Below are positions 13,466-26,059 of a stretch of 64,000 nt of DNA, piece after piece. How positions within the stretch are numbered: the first letter of the stretch is position 1; every line of letters starts with the position of its first letter. Under the pieces are notes generated by a model, which ran no database searches, was not told the DNA's origin, and saw only the letters and a program-made list of their open reading frames with translations. The DNA comes from Chlorocebus sabaeus (Eukaryota; Chordata; Mammalia; Primates; Cercopithecidae): assembly GCF_047675955.1 (NCBI RefSeq), contig NC_132929.1:35952421-36016420 (forward strand). The letters run 5' to 3'. The position numbers and the translations under genes were made by a program.

Positions 13466-14432
13466 AACCAAAAATATCCATCCTGGCGTGTTCTGCAGTG
13501 GCATGGGATGTTAGTCTTTTGGCCACAGAAATCTTAAGCAGTTCTATTTTAAAACTATAAGAAAAAAATAAGTGCAAAACTTGGTGCAGTTATGCTTCCA
13601 TACTTGCGCTTCTGAGAAAGGGGGAAAAAAAATCACCCGCTTTTGCATCCCTTCCGGAGAACACAAATACTGCTAAAATCAAAACTGGCAATAATAACAG
13701 GGCAACTCATTACCCTACCCTTCCAAAGAGAGACCAAAGCTGTACCAGTTTATTGGCACTTACACTAACTCTGGGGTTGTGCTGCTGCTAATTACAATCT
13801 ATTTTCTGGAGTCTAGATTCATCCTTTTCTAATTTAGCTGACTTTCCTTTCTAGTTATTTGGACCCATATGGTAAACCATTCACAGCTGTGTTGTACACG
13901 CCACAGTATATATTTAACCCAAGGCCAATCTAAACCAAGAGACTCCTACAGATTAAGTCTCAGCAACCTCTTGTTAATTAAGCAGTATTACTACTTTTGC
14001 ATGACTTTACTCAGTTTCTAACTAGACATAAATTAAGGTAAGTCGTCGAAAAGTCTACCTCAAGCCGGCGCATACACAAAACAATCCTGCATTTGGTTTA
14101 GGCGGCATAGGCAAAAAATACTGAGATGCCTTCAAATTAGAAACAAAGCAGACTTATTTTGATTTTCGGAGTATTGTGCTTCTCCCCCCTTCTCATAAGC
14201 ACAGTATGTAGAGTATGATGAGAACACAGACCAAAAAATAGCTGGTTCTGCCTTCTCAGAAAAAGCTTGTTGATGCTGTGCACGGGCCCGGACCGAGAGG
14301 TGAGTGGGAACTGTGTGGATGTTTGAGGTGGGGAGGAAGGAGGCTGCATGCTCCTCAAAGAACAAAGGCAGAGGCGTGCTCCGTGGAGGGCCGTGAAAAG
14401 AGCTAGAGATGAAGCTAGAAAGACACTCTATA

Positions 14433-14735
14433 GGCCGGGCGCGGTGGCTCACGCCTGTAATCCCAGCACTTTGGGAGGCTGAGGTGGGCGAATCACGAGG
14501 TTAGAAGATCGAGACCATCCTGGCTAACACCGTGAAACCCCGTCTCTACTTAAAAAATCCAAAAAAATTAGCCTGGCTTGGTGGCGGGTGCCTGTAGTCC
14601 CAGCTACTCGGGAGGCTGAGGCGGGAGAATGGCGTGAACCCGGGAGGCGGAGCTTGCAGTGAGCTGAGATCCGGCCACTGCACTCCAGCCTGGGCGACAG
14701 AGCGAGACTCTGTCTCAAAAAAAAAAAGAAAGATA
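14433..14735 (+). mobile_element. AluY (monkey-type variants)
   Basis: Starts ggccgggcgcggtggctcac. Contains 'gatccggccactgcactcc'. Flanked by gaaagacactctata and its one- to two-mismatch copy after the tail. Confidence 0.95.
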
Positions 14736-14783
14736 CTCTGTAAAGGCTGAAGCAGGGAGGTCCCTTAGAAGACAGATACCATA

Positions 14784-15095
14784 GGTCGGGCATGGTGGCT
14801 CATGCCTGTAATCCCAGCACTTTGGGAGGCCGAGGCAGGTGGATCACCTGAGGTGAGGAGCTCAAGACCAGCATGACCAAAACGGAGAAACCCCATCTCT
14901 ATTAAAAATGAAAAAAAAAAAAAAAAATTAGCTGGGCGTGGTGGCACGCGCCTGTAATCCCAGCTACTTGGGAGGCTGAGGCAGGAGAATCGCTTGAACC
15001 CAGAAGGCACAGGTTGCAGTGAGCTGAGATTGTGCGCTGCACTCCAGCCTGGGCAACAAGAGCAAAACTCCATCTCAAAGGAAAAAAAAAAAAAA
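14784..15095 (+). mobile_element. AluS
   Basis: Full length, flanked by gacagataccata (14771-14783) and gacagatgccata (after the tail). Confidence 0.93.
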
Positions 15096-15204
15096 GACAG
15101 ATGCCATAACAGCTCACAGGAGAGGGGTGACAAGAGTTAGGGGAAGGGGTGAATAAGAGCCGCTTCCCAAGCACTGGAAAGTGATCCAGGACAGTTTTTT
15201 TTGT

Positions 15205-15395
15205 TTTTGTCTGCACACCTGGAGGTATATTCATTCAGTTGAGCACAGCAATTAGGAATATATCCTCTCGAGGGTGCCAGGAGGCAGCCTGGCTGAGAAA
15301 AGTAGTCTCTCTCCTCTAACAGAGGACTGTAAGTGAGGAGCTAAACCAAGAAGAGCAGGTGTGACTGACAGCTCATCTGTGAGAACAGCCTTCAT
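15205..15395 (-). repeat. Unnamed repeat, copy B of an inverted pair
   Basis: Its reverse complement carries ttcttggtttagctcctcac and 'tgcctcctggcaccctcgag', as in copy A. Two Alus lie between the copies. Confidence 0.85.
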
Positions 15396-16137
15396 GACTC
15401 CTGCAGCCATGCCCTGGCCATGGCAGGCAGTGCCCCCTAACAGGTCTCTGACCAGCTCTGCCCTCCTAGCCATCATCCAACTCCAGGCCTGCTCCTGTGC
15501 CCCATCCATGTACTCAACAACAGCTGATTAAGACTCCTCCAAGGTGGCCTGCTCCCAGCTCTTCTTCCTGAGAGTCCAGACCACAAGGAAATCAATGGAA
15601 CGTCACATGGAGCGGGTAACATCCCGGCACACTCACATACACATGTAGACACATGGCTACCCCCATCTAGGAGAGAAAAAGGCCCAGACAGTCATCGTCA
15701 CATGGTCCTTTGGCTTTTGTTTCTATCAACACTTGAGGTTTATACCGTGTCCTTTGATGTCAAGGAAACACCAGCTACTTAGTATTGTGTCTTTCCGAGG
15801 AAGGGTTTGAGGTGGGAGTGGGGCCAAGGTGTGGTATTAGCTTCTTAATGACACTTAAGGTAAAAGGCATTCTAAAAAAAGAAGGTAAGATCTTAATTAG
15901 CTCATTTTTAAGTGGTTTTAGTTATCCAGTATCTAATAATATCAACAAGAAGGAGAAAAGAACAAAAGGGTTGTTATCCTTTCCAATGAATGACTTCATT
16001 TTTGTTTTTAATTAAGTTTACTGCCTTCCACTATGAAAGTAATACAGGTCATCATAGAAAATTTGCAAAATACAGAAATACAGAATATACTGAAAGCACA
16101 AGAAAGGAAAATGATCAATTGCCCACAATTCCATATA

Positions 16138-16443
16138 CAGGCATACCTCAGAGATACTACTGGTTCGGATCCAGATCATCACAATAAAGCAAATACAGCA
16201 ACAATGTAAGTCACACAAATTTTTTGGTTTCCCAATGCATACAAAAGTGTGATTATATTATATTATGTAATAGCATTATGTGTAAAAACAATACATACCT
16301 AAATTTAAAACATACTTTTATTTCTAAAAAAATGCTGGCACAGATACATAAAGTGAATAGCATTGTCACAAACCTTCAATTTGTAAAAACTACAATATCT
16401 ACAAAGTGCAGTAAAGGAAGCACCATGAAGTGAGGTACGTCTG
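16138..16443 (+). mobile_element. Tigger1-like pogo element, internally deleted
   Basis: Starts caggcatacctcagagatac and ends caccatgaagtgaggtacgtctg, the terminal inverted repeats of Tigger1. It has the typical 'gtcacacaaattttttggtt' and 'acaaaccttcaatttgtaaa' stretches. At 306 bp it lacks the transposase region. Confidence 0.85.
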
Positions 16444-16490
16444 TTTCCACTGCTAATGCCTTTTTTCTTTTTTGATTAAAAGAAATCGTA

Positions 16491-16800
16491 GGCCAGGCAC
16501 GGTGGCTCACACCTGTAATCCCAGCACTGTGGGAGGCCAAAGCAGGAGGATCACATGAGGTCAGGAGTTCGAGAGGAGCCTGGCCAACATGGTGAAACCC
16601 TATCTCTACTAAAAATACAAAAATTAGCCAGGTGTGGTGGTGCACGCCTGTGGTCCCAGCTACTCAAGAGGCTGAAACAGGAGAATTGGTTGAACCCAGG
16701 AGGGTTCTATCAGGAGGCAGAGGTTGCAGTGAGTCAAGATCGTGCCACTGCACTCCAGCCTGGGTGACAGAGTAAGACTCCACCTCAAAAAGAAAAAAAA
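16491..16800 (+). mobile_element. AluS
   Basis: Full length with a small insertion ('gggttctatca') before 'ggaggcagagg'. A-rich tail, followed by repeat of flanking aaatcgt. Confidence 0.9.
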
Positions 16801-16864
16801 GAAAAAAAATCGTTGTGGTTGTGATCACATAGCATATACTATTCCATTTCCATTTCTTGATGTA

Positions 16865-17030
16865 ACTGACACATTTAAGCTGAATGGATGTTAAAATGAG
16901 TGTTAGGAAAGTTACTGTGGTGATGGCTGCACAACTCTGCAAATACACTACTAAAAACACTGAAATGTACACTTTATATAGGCAAATCATATGGCAGATG
17001 AACTGTATCTCAAAAAAGATGTTGAAAACT
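16865..17030 (+). mobile_element. Old L1M 3' terminus fragment
   Basis: 'gtggtgatggctgcacaact', 'actgaaatgtacactttata' and 'tgaactgtatctcaaaaaag' match the L1M 3' end. Confidence 0.7.
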
Positions 17031-17385
17031 ATTGACAAACTTTATTTTTCCTATCTACGTTCTGCAGACATTCTATGTAACACAGGGAGTTACACATTAT
17101 TTATGTACTATAGTTTTACTTAATCATTTACTTAATGATTATAGGGAAGTATACCTCAAGACATACTTCCCAAATAAAAGATGTATCTGGTTTTTCACTA
17201 TCATAACCAATGCTAATATCAACACTGAGCTCTTATGAATGTCATATTCTTTCTTCGCAATAGTTTCCTAAAAGGATTTAGGGTTTTAACAATGCCAACA
17301 ATCTAGAAATTATTTTAAAGGACCAATGGACTTGCAAAACCTAGTTACTCTCTAAAATCATTAAGCATCAAAAATAAGTTAAGTA

Positions 17386-17672
17386 GGCCGGGTGCAGTGT
17401 CTCATGCCTGTAATCCCAGCACTTTGGGAGGCTGAGGTCGGTGGATCACTTGAGGCCAGGAGTTTGAGATCAGCCTGGCCAAGATGGCAAAACCCTGTCT
17501 CTACTAAAAATACAAAAATTAGCTGGGCATGCAGGCACATGCCTATACTCCCAGCTAATTGGGAGGCTGAGGCACGAGAGTAGCTTGAACCCGGGAAGCA
17601 GAGGATGCAGTGAGCTGAGATTGTGCCACTGCACTCCAGCCTGGTGACAAAGTAAGACTCTGTCTTAAATAT
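17386..17672 (+). mobile_element. AluS
   Basis: Full length; tail has become an (AT)n run at about 17668-17684. Confidence 0.9.
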
Positions 17673-17699
17673 ATATATATATATGTAAACAAATAAATA

Positions 17700-18012
17700 G
17701 GCCAGGAGCGGTGGCTCACATCTGTAATCCCAGCACTTTGGGAGGCCAAGGCGGGTGGATCACAAGGTCAGGAGTTCCAGACCAGCCTGGCCAAGACAGT
17801 GAAACCCCCTCTCTACTGAAAATACAAAAATTAGCCAGGCGTGGTGGTGCACACCTGTAATCCCAGCTACTCAGGAGGCTGAGGCAGAGAACTGCTTGAA
17901 CCCAGGAGGCAGAGGTTGCAGTGAGCCAAGATCACAGCACTGCACTCCAGCCCAGGTGACAGGGTGAGACTCTGTCTCAAAAAAAAATGAATAAAAATAA
18001 AATAAATAAAAA
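17700..18012 (+). mobile_element. AluS
   Basis: Full length with an A-rich tail patterned as aataaa units. Same orientation as the copy just before it. Confidence 0.9.
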
Positions 18013-18194
18013 GTGGTCCTAAGTGAAACTCACTGGACATTAAGTCTGGGGGAAAAAAAAAGGGAGATGGGGAATCTAAAGCTAGACCACAAATATGAGA
18101 CTTAATAGAAAGTCAGTAAGACCACAGATGAACAGTGTTTTTCATATCTGAAAATAATTCAAGGCAATGAAAAAAATCCACTCCTCACAGGTGG

Positions 18195-18445
18195 GTGCTA
18201 CATCATGGTGCCTAAGAACACAGGCCTAGGGGTGGACAGAGCTGTGTTCAAATCCCAGTTTGATCCAAGGCCAAAAGACCTCAGCCATACTAATCCTGAC
18301 TTAAATCACCCAAAAACTGGGGATGACAGAATACTACATCAGAGGTTACTTTGAAGTTCACCTAAATGTTCCTGAAGTGCTTGGTACAATATCTGCCCAC
18401 AATGAGCATTTCATAAATAGTTGCAATGATGATAATGATAATGTC
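18195..18445 (+). repeat. MIR
   Basis: 'gctgtgttcaaatcccagtt', 'aaaactggggatgacagaat' and 'agtgcttggtacaatatctg' occur in MIR order. Confidence 0.65.
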
Positions 18446-18847
18446 AGCTGCTTTTGATCAAACTGGAATGTTGGAATCTAAGCCTTAGCCCTCCAGACGT
18501 TTCTGTCTAAAAACTAGAGTATTTTTCTACTAACTCCAAAAGGGCCTGAAGGTATTTTTATTACCATGAGAGTTTCAGCTGTGACCAGAGTTCATTTGCG
18601 CAATCTTTACATTCCAGTGCACTAAGTGCTTTCTCACGCAGGGACAAAAGAAGTCTTTGTCCCATGCTTGGGAAAAGCACCATCTTTGCTAGATGAGTTA
18701 ACTGCTAAACTTAGGGTTGCTGCAATGGCATGTTGGGAAATCACATGAATCTAGGCACATCTAAATAGTGAAGTAGCATGGGTTTTAGGAAAGCAGACCA
18801 CAAGGAGGTGGATGTGCATGTGTGTGCATGTGTGTGTGTGTTTTAAG

Positions 18848-19070
18848 GTAACATATTTTGAGTACCATCTATATGCCAGACATCGTGCTAAATGCTTCAT
18901 ACTTCACAACAATCCCGTGAGGTGGGAACTTTGATTAGCGCCCCTTTATAGGCAAGGAAACTCAGTTATCAGTTCCGGGTTTTCCGAGTCAGATGGCTAA
19001 TGAGTGAGCTGTGGAGCCAGCATTTGAACCTGGGCTCACACACGTTCTCATCCACTATGCTCCACTGACT
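18848..19070 (-). repeat. MIR
   Basis: Reverse-orientation MIR: 'tatgccagacatcgtgctaa', 'cacaacaatcccgtgaggtg', 'aggcaaggaaactcagttat', 'catttgaacctgggctcaca'. Confidence 0.75.
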
Positions 19071-19182
19071 GGAACTGACTGTAGTGAAACAAGCCCTGCA
19101 GATTGTAGTTTAATTTTCTGATTAGTAACTTTTGGCAAGAACGGTCATTTAAAAGCATTAAAAAAAAAAAAAAAAAAGATTG

Positions 19183-19489
19183 GGCTGGGCGAGATGGCTC
19201 CACCTATAATCCCAACACGTTGGGCAGCGGAGGCAGGCGGATCACCTGAGGTCGGGAGTTTGAGACCACGCTGACCAACATGGAGAAACCCCGTCTCTAC
19301 TAAAAACACAAAATTAGCTGGGCATGGTGGTGTGTGCCTGTAATCCCCGCTACTAGGGAGGCTGAAGCAGGAGAATTGCTTGAATCCAAGAGGCAGAGGT
19401 TGCGGTGAGCCGAGATCACGCCATTGCACTCCAGCCTAGGCAACAAGAACGAAACTCCATCCCAAAAAAAAAAAAAAAAAAAAAAAAAA
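19183..19489 (+). mobile_element. AluS
   Basis: Full length; tail of about 27 A. Preceded by another A-run at 19160-19177. Confidence 0.9.
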
Positions 19490-20660
19490 GAGATTTTTTT
19501 TTTTTTGTTAAAAGTCTAATTTGGATGCTTCATTATTCTGCCCTCAGCTGTGCAGACAGTCATCTGGGGGGTGGTCCACAGCAACCACACAGAACATAAG
19601 GCTTCCCTGAGGCAGATGATGCAAATAAATTCTCACATCTTGTTAGAACCATAGAAGGTTAAATGGATTTTTCTACTCTCCTTCCTGTCTCTAGAAACAA
19701 GGTCACCAGATTCTACACGGTTTTAGGAAAGGTGACCATACAATGTATCCTCCAAAATAAGACAGTTCTGAGAGTGCAAGGTGCACTATTAGTAAATACG
19801 CCGGCATAAACCAGGACATCATCCTAGTTACAGGTTCCCAGGTCATCCTGGTTGAGGTTTCTCAGTCTTTCAATGAACCGTTTGTGAACTGTCTAAGTGT
19901 GTCAGTAAGCTAAAACGCTGTACATAGAAGAGAAAAATGTGACATGGCTCTTTACCTGGGGCATGAACCAGCAGCAGCTCTAACTGTGCTGGGTCATGTC
20001 TGTATCCCAATCTGGCCTCATGGTGAAAGAAGTGCTTTATCCAAGGGGGGAAAAGTGGAGAATCACAAAAGTCACCACAAGAACTGCAATATTTTTCAGG
20101 GGATGGGGCAACTCCAAGGATTGCTTCATTAATATAAGCCCAGAAAGTCTGAACATCCTATTTTGTAGACCCAGAAAACAATATAATGACAATAAGAAGC
20201 TCTTCCTCAACCCTAACCCATTGGCACTTTATTTGCTTTATTTCAAGAGGAGGGTTTTTATGCCTCCTGGTGTTCTCTTACTCCTAGAACTTGAGGAGAT
20301 ATACTCATTCTGACAGCTCTTCTAATTCCAGCTCCAGGCCTAAGGAGCAGCAGAACTTACAGGGGTTTAAAAAAAAAGTCTGAATTTTTCACTCTCTAGC
20401 TCAATCTAAGAGCAATGCAGTAAGATTTTCCCAGCATTTTTCCAGCAAATGTAATTAAATTCAAGGGAACTTGGAACAAGAAATGCCCTTAGGGACCACC
20501 ATGACCAACTTCTTCCTTGCAGAAGAGGGACTGAAGCCTCAAAGTGAAGAGCTGCACCCAAACACATACCCCTAGGACCAGATCTGGCTCCCAGACTGAT
20601 TTCCTTTAACCACTACTTGGTTTAAATACTATCTCATGTTGTAGATCTCGCCAAAGAGAA

Positions 20661-20852
20661 GAAAGTGTGGGTAGGGGAGGAAAGAAAGGGAGGGAGGGAG
20701 GAAAGAAAGAAGGGAGGGAAGGGAGGGAGGGAGGGAGGAAGGGCTGGAAGAAGGGAGAAAGAGAAAGAAGGAGAGAAGGAACAAAGGGAGAAAGGAGGGA
20801 AGGAGAGAAGGAAAAAGAAAGAAAGAAAGGAGGGAGAGAAGGAAGGAAAGGA
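20661..20852 (+). repeat. Polypurine microsatellite (GGGA/GAAA/GGAA mixture)
   Basis: About 190 bases almost wholly A and G, in imperfect tetranucleotide steps. In gene direction it lies about 150 bp downstream of the exon 3 donor. Confidence 0.95.
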
Positions 20853-21002
20853 GGCATGGGTTGAGCCAGGTCTGGATCCACTCCATTAAAGCTCAATGAC
20901 AATTTCAAATTAGCAATGTATGGCAATTTGAGGGAGAATAAAGAGACAACCAAAAATGTCTCAGTAAGACCCTGACAAGAGGAGGACAAATGTATCACCT
21001 AC

Positions 21003-21102
21003 CTTTGGTCTTGATGGCTGTTTCAATGTTCAAAGCATCCCGCTCAGCATCAAAGTTGGTGTAGGCTTTGACTGACCCATATGCACTTGGGGGTGTAGAG
21101 TG
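21003..21102 (-). CDS. ANXA2: ANXA2 coding exon 3 (residues 17-49 plus first base of codon 50)
   Basis: The 100-bp exon encodes [20 protein letters not shown] and then [13 protein letters not shown], plus the first base of a glycine codon. It carries the regulatory N-terminal tail: the SAYGS segment with Tyr24 (Src target, called Tyr23 when the initiator Met is not counted) and Ser26 (PKC target). It then enters the first helix of annexin repeat 1. The acceptor is acctcag/CACTCT and the donor is CAAAG/gtaggt. A polypurine microsatellite lies about 140 bp into the following intron. Confidence 0.97.
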
Positions 21103-21787
21103 CTGAGGTTAAAAGATAAACATACTCAAATGACACACATTTAAAATTCTCTTGTTGAAATAACAATTCCTAATATGTTTTCCTATTGTTTTCTTTTAAC
21201 AATTCAAATCATTCTCATACTAAGTAACTAGGTAGGTATTAACACACCATCACACTTCATGCAAGTAATTTCATTTTTTCTAATAAGAATTCTTCAAAGG
21301 CTCAGCTAGTTTAGAATATGCTGTCTCAATTTCAACTTTTCATCTTACTTTTCATGAGAGCTCAAAAGTAGACAATGCAAAGCTGGAGACCTGAAGCCAC
21401 CACTTACTCAGGAAGGCTCTGAAGACCATTATACTGGGCTGGCAACAATTTGAAATAAGCTGAAAATATGGAAATGCCTCAATGACAAGAGTGTTTAGTC
21501 AAGTTCCTGCTACAGGCACAGGAATTTCTAGTGGGCTGGTGTTGCTGAGCTTACAATGCAGATCAATGATGGAAGCAGCTTCTTCCGCCTCTTTACTTTG
21601 GTCACCACTGTGGCACCAAAGTGGTCTGACCAGACGGCCCACATCCTCCTTGTGTTTCCTCCCCTCTCTCCTCTGTATCCTTCCCTCTGCCTTCGTTAAC
21701 ACCATTCCTTCTGCCTACCACCCTCCACTCTTGCTAAGATTTCTTATTGCCTTTTAAACCACACCCTCCTCCTTTCCCAATGCTTTG

Positions 21788-22098
21788 CTTTTCTTTTTTT
21801 TTTTTTTCCTTTTCTTAGGTATGATCTCACTCTGTTGCCCATGCTGGAGTGCAGTGGTGTGATCATTGCTCATTGCAGCCTCAACCTCCTGGGCTCAGGT
21901 GATCCTCCCACATCAGCCTCCTGAGTATCTGGGATTACAGGCACCCGCCACCACACCAGGCTAATTTTTTCATTTTTTTTAGAGATGGGATTTCTCCATG
22001 TTGCCCAGGCTGCTCTTGAACTTCTGGGCTCCAGTGATCTTCCCATCTTGGCCTCCCAAAGTGCTGGGGTTACAGGTGTGAGCCACCACGCCTAGCCT
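21788..22098 (-). mobile_element. AluJ-like
   Basis: Reverse-orientation Alu from poly(T) to 'gagccaccacgcctagcctc'. Diverged. Confidence 0.9.
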
Positions 22099-23963
22099 CT
22101 CAGTGCTTTTCAAAGCTCATTATCCTTCCTGATCTGACAGGTGGGAATCTCCCCCATTCCAGATTGAGGTAAGGACAATGGCATGCTTCTACATCAGTTC
22201 TCCTTTCAAGGTATTAACTTCCCTCCTTCTTTGAAATGCTCTTACAGTTTTCCCTCTCCCTGCTACCCAGCCAGTCCCAAAGCAAAGGGCAGACAAAGAG
22301 GATGGACAATCTAGTTGTGGTTGGCTGATGGCTGGTGGAGGCAGCATCACTGCCCACCCTCAACATCAAGGCTCCCATCCTACAACCCACCCCAACCCCC
22401 CCCGCACATAATGCCCATATAATGTGATGACTTGGCCTTGGTGCAGTTTCTGTAAAGAGTGAAAAGACCAAGATCCCTGAGTTACTTCTCCACCCACAGG
22501 CAACGCATTATAAACCACCCAGCACCCACGACATTCCATTTTATTAGCACTCAGACTGTACAGGTGAGCAACTAAGATGCCTTCCTCCTAGATGTCTCCC
22601 AGGACAGGCCAGAAATCTAAGTTCAGAATTTGACAAATGTTTGCAAATGCACTTGTGAGGACTATCTTGGCCAAATATTAAATCCAGTTAATATTTATAT
22701 CCGCCATGCAATGCATTAGCAAAGTACGTTCCATCTAATTTCACCACTTAAACTTTCCAGTAAGATGAACTTGATGACATGGACCACACACTCAGGAAAA
22801 AGGCAAAGTGCTATTTTGAAATGCTCAGTGTGTTTGCTGTGGTAGCTATAAAATGTGGATGACATCTAAGGAAAAACATTTTCCCATTTATTAAGAGTGC
22901 CATCAGTTATTTACAAGGCAGGCAGTCCAGCCATTGAGCCATGTCACATATGACAGCATTTACCAGGAGATATGTTGTCTTGTTCCAAAAACAGTGGGTG
23001 GGGAAAAGTTTTGTGTCATTTTACTGTGCCTCTGGAAATGAAATGAGAGAATTGAACCTATTACCTATAAAATTCACATGTCTGAAATCAAATTAGTGAG
23101 GCAAAGTTGAATTATCTTTTCTTTCCTTAAAATACTGAGGAACATGTGACATTTTCTATTTCTGCCCCACCTCTCCACACATAGAAATATACTTAAGTAG
23201 AGTAACTTCAGAGGCTACACGAAAAGCCCTCTTATAAAACCTGATGGCAAAAACAATCTAAGTTCATTAGTGAAACAAATTATTTAGCACCTGAATTTGT
23301 CAGACCTCAACATGCAGTTTGTATTACTGTCAAAAAGAGCATGCACAAGTTTCAAGAAGAAAAAAGACTTTTAAAAAAACTCTATAGGCTTTATTTACAC
23401 TCCATACAACCTGTGCTTTCACAGGCTCCACTAATTTGAACATTTTGATGGCAAGTACCATGAACAATACAGAGGGTCTTGTACCATGTGACCCAAGTCA
23501 CTGTCAACCCTCTGTTGAGTGATTCATTGCATTTTAATTTCAATCAAAGCATATTTTGAAAGATCTGTCAGATATGGCTATAAACCAGTATCAGGGCTGA
23601 GTTTGTATAAAAGCCATTTCTGCCAAGATGACCTGGAAGATGTATAGTATCATTAGTTATTTTACATATTCACAATTTATATTCCACTTGATTCTAAAAG
23701 TATTTGAAATAATTTTATTTCACATATAACTTAAATTTTTTAATTGTAAAAAAAAGAAACAAATGCAACAGAATGTCTAGGTTCACATATTTCCTATGAA
23801 AGAAAATTCAATTTAGTTCTGAACTCCCTAATAGTCAAAGCAAAAAAGGAAACAAATGAATTATAATAATTTCATTATATTCTTGTTTTTTTAAAATAAA
23901 TATCCTAGCTTTTTTGGAGAAAATCTTTTCCAGGTGTTAAATTTTTAAAAGTATAGGTCCTCA

Positions 23964-24255
23964 GGCCGGGCACGGGGACTCATGCCTGTAATCTCAGCAC
24001 TTTGGGAGGCCAAGCAGGTGGATCACAAACTCAAGAGATCAAACCCATCCTGGTCAACATGGTGAAAACTCAGTCTCAACTGAAAATACAAAAATTAGCT
24101 GGGTGTGGCGGTACGCGCCTGTAGTCCCAGCTACTCGCAGGAGAATCGCTTGAATCCGGGAGGTAGAGGTTGCAGTGAGCCGAGATCGTGCCACTACACT
24201 CCAACCTGGCGACAGAGTGAGACTCTGTCTCAAAAAATAAATGAATAAATAAATA
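23964..24255 (+). mobile_element. AluS/Y
   Basis: Nearly full length with a small deletion ('tactcgcaggagaatc'). Flanked by taaaagtataggtcctca and its one-mismatch copy. Confidence 0.93.
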
Positions 24256-24687
24256 AAAGTATAAGTCCTCATCTGGAATAACTTCCTGGACACTGTAAGA
24301 AATCCAAAAGATGCAGAATTATTTTTGATATGGCCGTGGCTTATGCCAACCAGTAATACAATCCCAGGACATGACATTAAAAGTCATGTATCATCATAAC
24401 AATTATTACCAATGACATGTTAAGTATGGCAGAATAAAATTCCAGCCATTCCAGTGTCACTAATTCTGTCCAATTTTAACGTGAGGCCAAGAAAAGTTTC
24501 CAGTGCCATGATACTTCCTTCAAATTGAACTACTAGGAACAGCTGAAGTATTGAGAAAGAGGAGAACCAAATGATGACTGTCTGAAATGTCCCCATCTTC
24601 CTTAGATGTACAAGGAAAGAGAGTAACATGGTTATCCAGAGATGTCCAACTTGCAAAAATTACATCAAGTGAAACTGATATACTTAC

Positions 24688-24746
24688 ATCACCCTCCAAG
24701 CTGAGCTTGCACAGGATTTCATGAACAGTAGACATTTTGAAGGAAG
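24688..24746 (-). CDS. ANXA2: ANXA2 exon 2: 5'UTR end, start codon and residues 1-16
   Basis: The 59-bp exon starts CTTCCTTCAAA directly after a tttttttccag acceptor. The ATG occupies 24735-24733 in minus orientation and is followed by MSTVHEILCKLSLEGD up to the GAT/gtaagt donor. Thus 11 bases are 5'UTR and 48 are coding. This segment is the amphipathic helix that binds S100A10 in the heterotetramer. Cys9 (Cys8 of the mature protein) is a known redox-sensitive residue. The start is chosen because it gives the canonical annexin A2 N-terminus with A at -3. Confidence 0.97.
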
Positions 24747-26059
24747 CTGGAAAAAAAGTACATCAAAAAGTCTTTATGAAGAGGCTTTCCTTTACTCTGA
24801 AGCACAGCAATTCATTATGCTAATTTCTACTCCTTGGACCATTTCATCTGAGGATATTGGAGTAATTTTTGCAAATAGATGCAATTCTCATCTTATGATT
24901 GAAAAAAACTAAAGCTCAGAGATGGTCTGCCTTGGGTTGGGATGGACTACTAAACTAGCCAGTCTTTCTCTTCCTCTGTGTAAACAGAACCTGGGGAGAC
25001 TGATTTGTGAATACAAAAACAAAATGTTCCCCGTGGCTAATGCAACCTGTTCAGACAGGATAAAACTGAGACTTCTACTTCTCATAAAAGGTGATGGGCT
25101 TGCCAAACCAGCCACTACTTCTGTATTTCTCATAAGTAATTAAACATATTGAGAAGGACCTGAAAGCTGCAACATGAACTGAAATTAGTAGCATTTTCAT
25201 GTTGCCCTAATTCTTAATTGGAACCTTTATTATTACCCATAATTACTTTCTTAGTCCAATGATACTTGGAAGATATTAAAGTATTTATGAGAAAGACGAT
25301 GGACAGATCTTCTGACCTTAACTCATTCCATAAAGAATTGAATCTGTTGTATTTAAGATTCGAAATGGCTGAAATGAAGTCATCTTCTTCCAGTTAATAT
25401 ACTTAATGGGGCAGCAAAACGACAGCCTGATGAATCGGCTTTCCAGCTTTGCAATCAAACAGTTCTCGGAACTGATACGCCCAATCCCTGCCAATAAGGA
25501 GTGCTCAATTGGTGGTAAATTATCTCAACAGAGACAAGACAGGTCATCAACATAATCACCCCAAAAATAAAATAGAGTAGAGCTGCGTCCTGAAATAGAC
25601 AGGAACGACATTTAAATTGCAGCGACCCCTGCTTTGGTCTCTTTTTCCTTAATATTCTTTGATCAAGGAAACTGCACACATGCAAATTCAGCTTTCTATT
25701 CTCTTCAGTTTGCTTAGTCTAAGTATTTTCATAAAACTGGTTTGGCGAGAGTATTTGACATTGATATTTGCTAACTTATAGGAACATTTTGGACTAAGCA
25801 GATCCCAGGCCTGGTGTGGGAAGAAAGTGGGAAAATGTAAAGAGGAGAGGATTTGCCTTTAGTTGTGGTGAAGGATGTATTTTTGCAAGATTCTCATTCC
25901 TAGGCTCTCCCCTAGACCACTCCTCTCTTCTTGATGCTCACAGAAGCTTTTTATGCACAGTGAAGTCAGTCAAAGACCTTCCACTTCCCTCACACTCACA
26001 ACTCTCAGACAGCCTCCCCACCCCAATTTGTCCCAACTATGGGGTATAATGCTGGTTTG

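Larger units (their letters stand above)
21103..24687 (-). other. ANXA2: ANXA2 intron 2
   Basis: Contains a minus-oriented Alu (21788-22098) and a plus-oriented Alu (23964-24255). The AT-rich stretch 22100-23960 shows nothing recognised. Confidence 0.85.
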
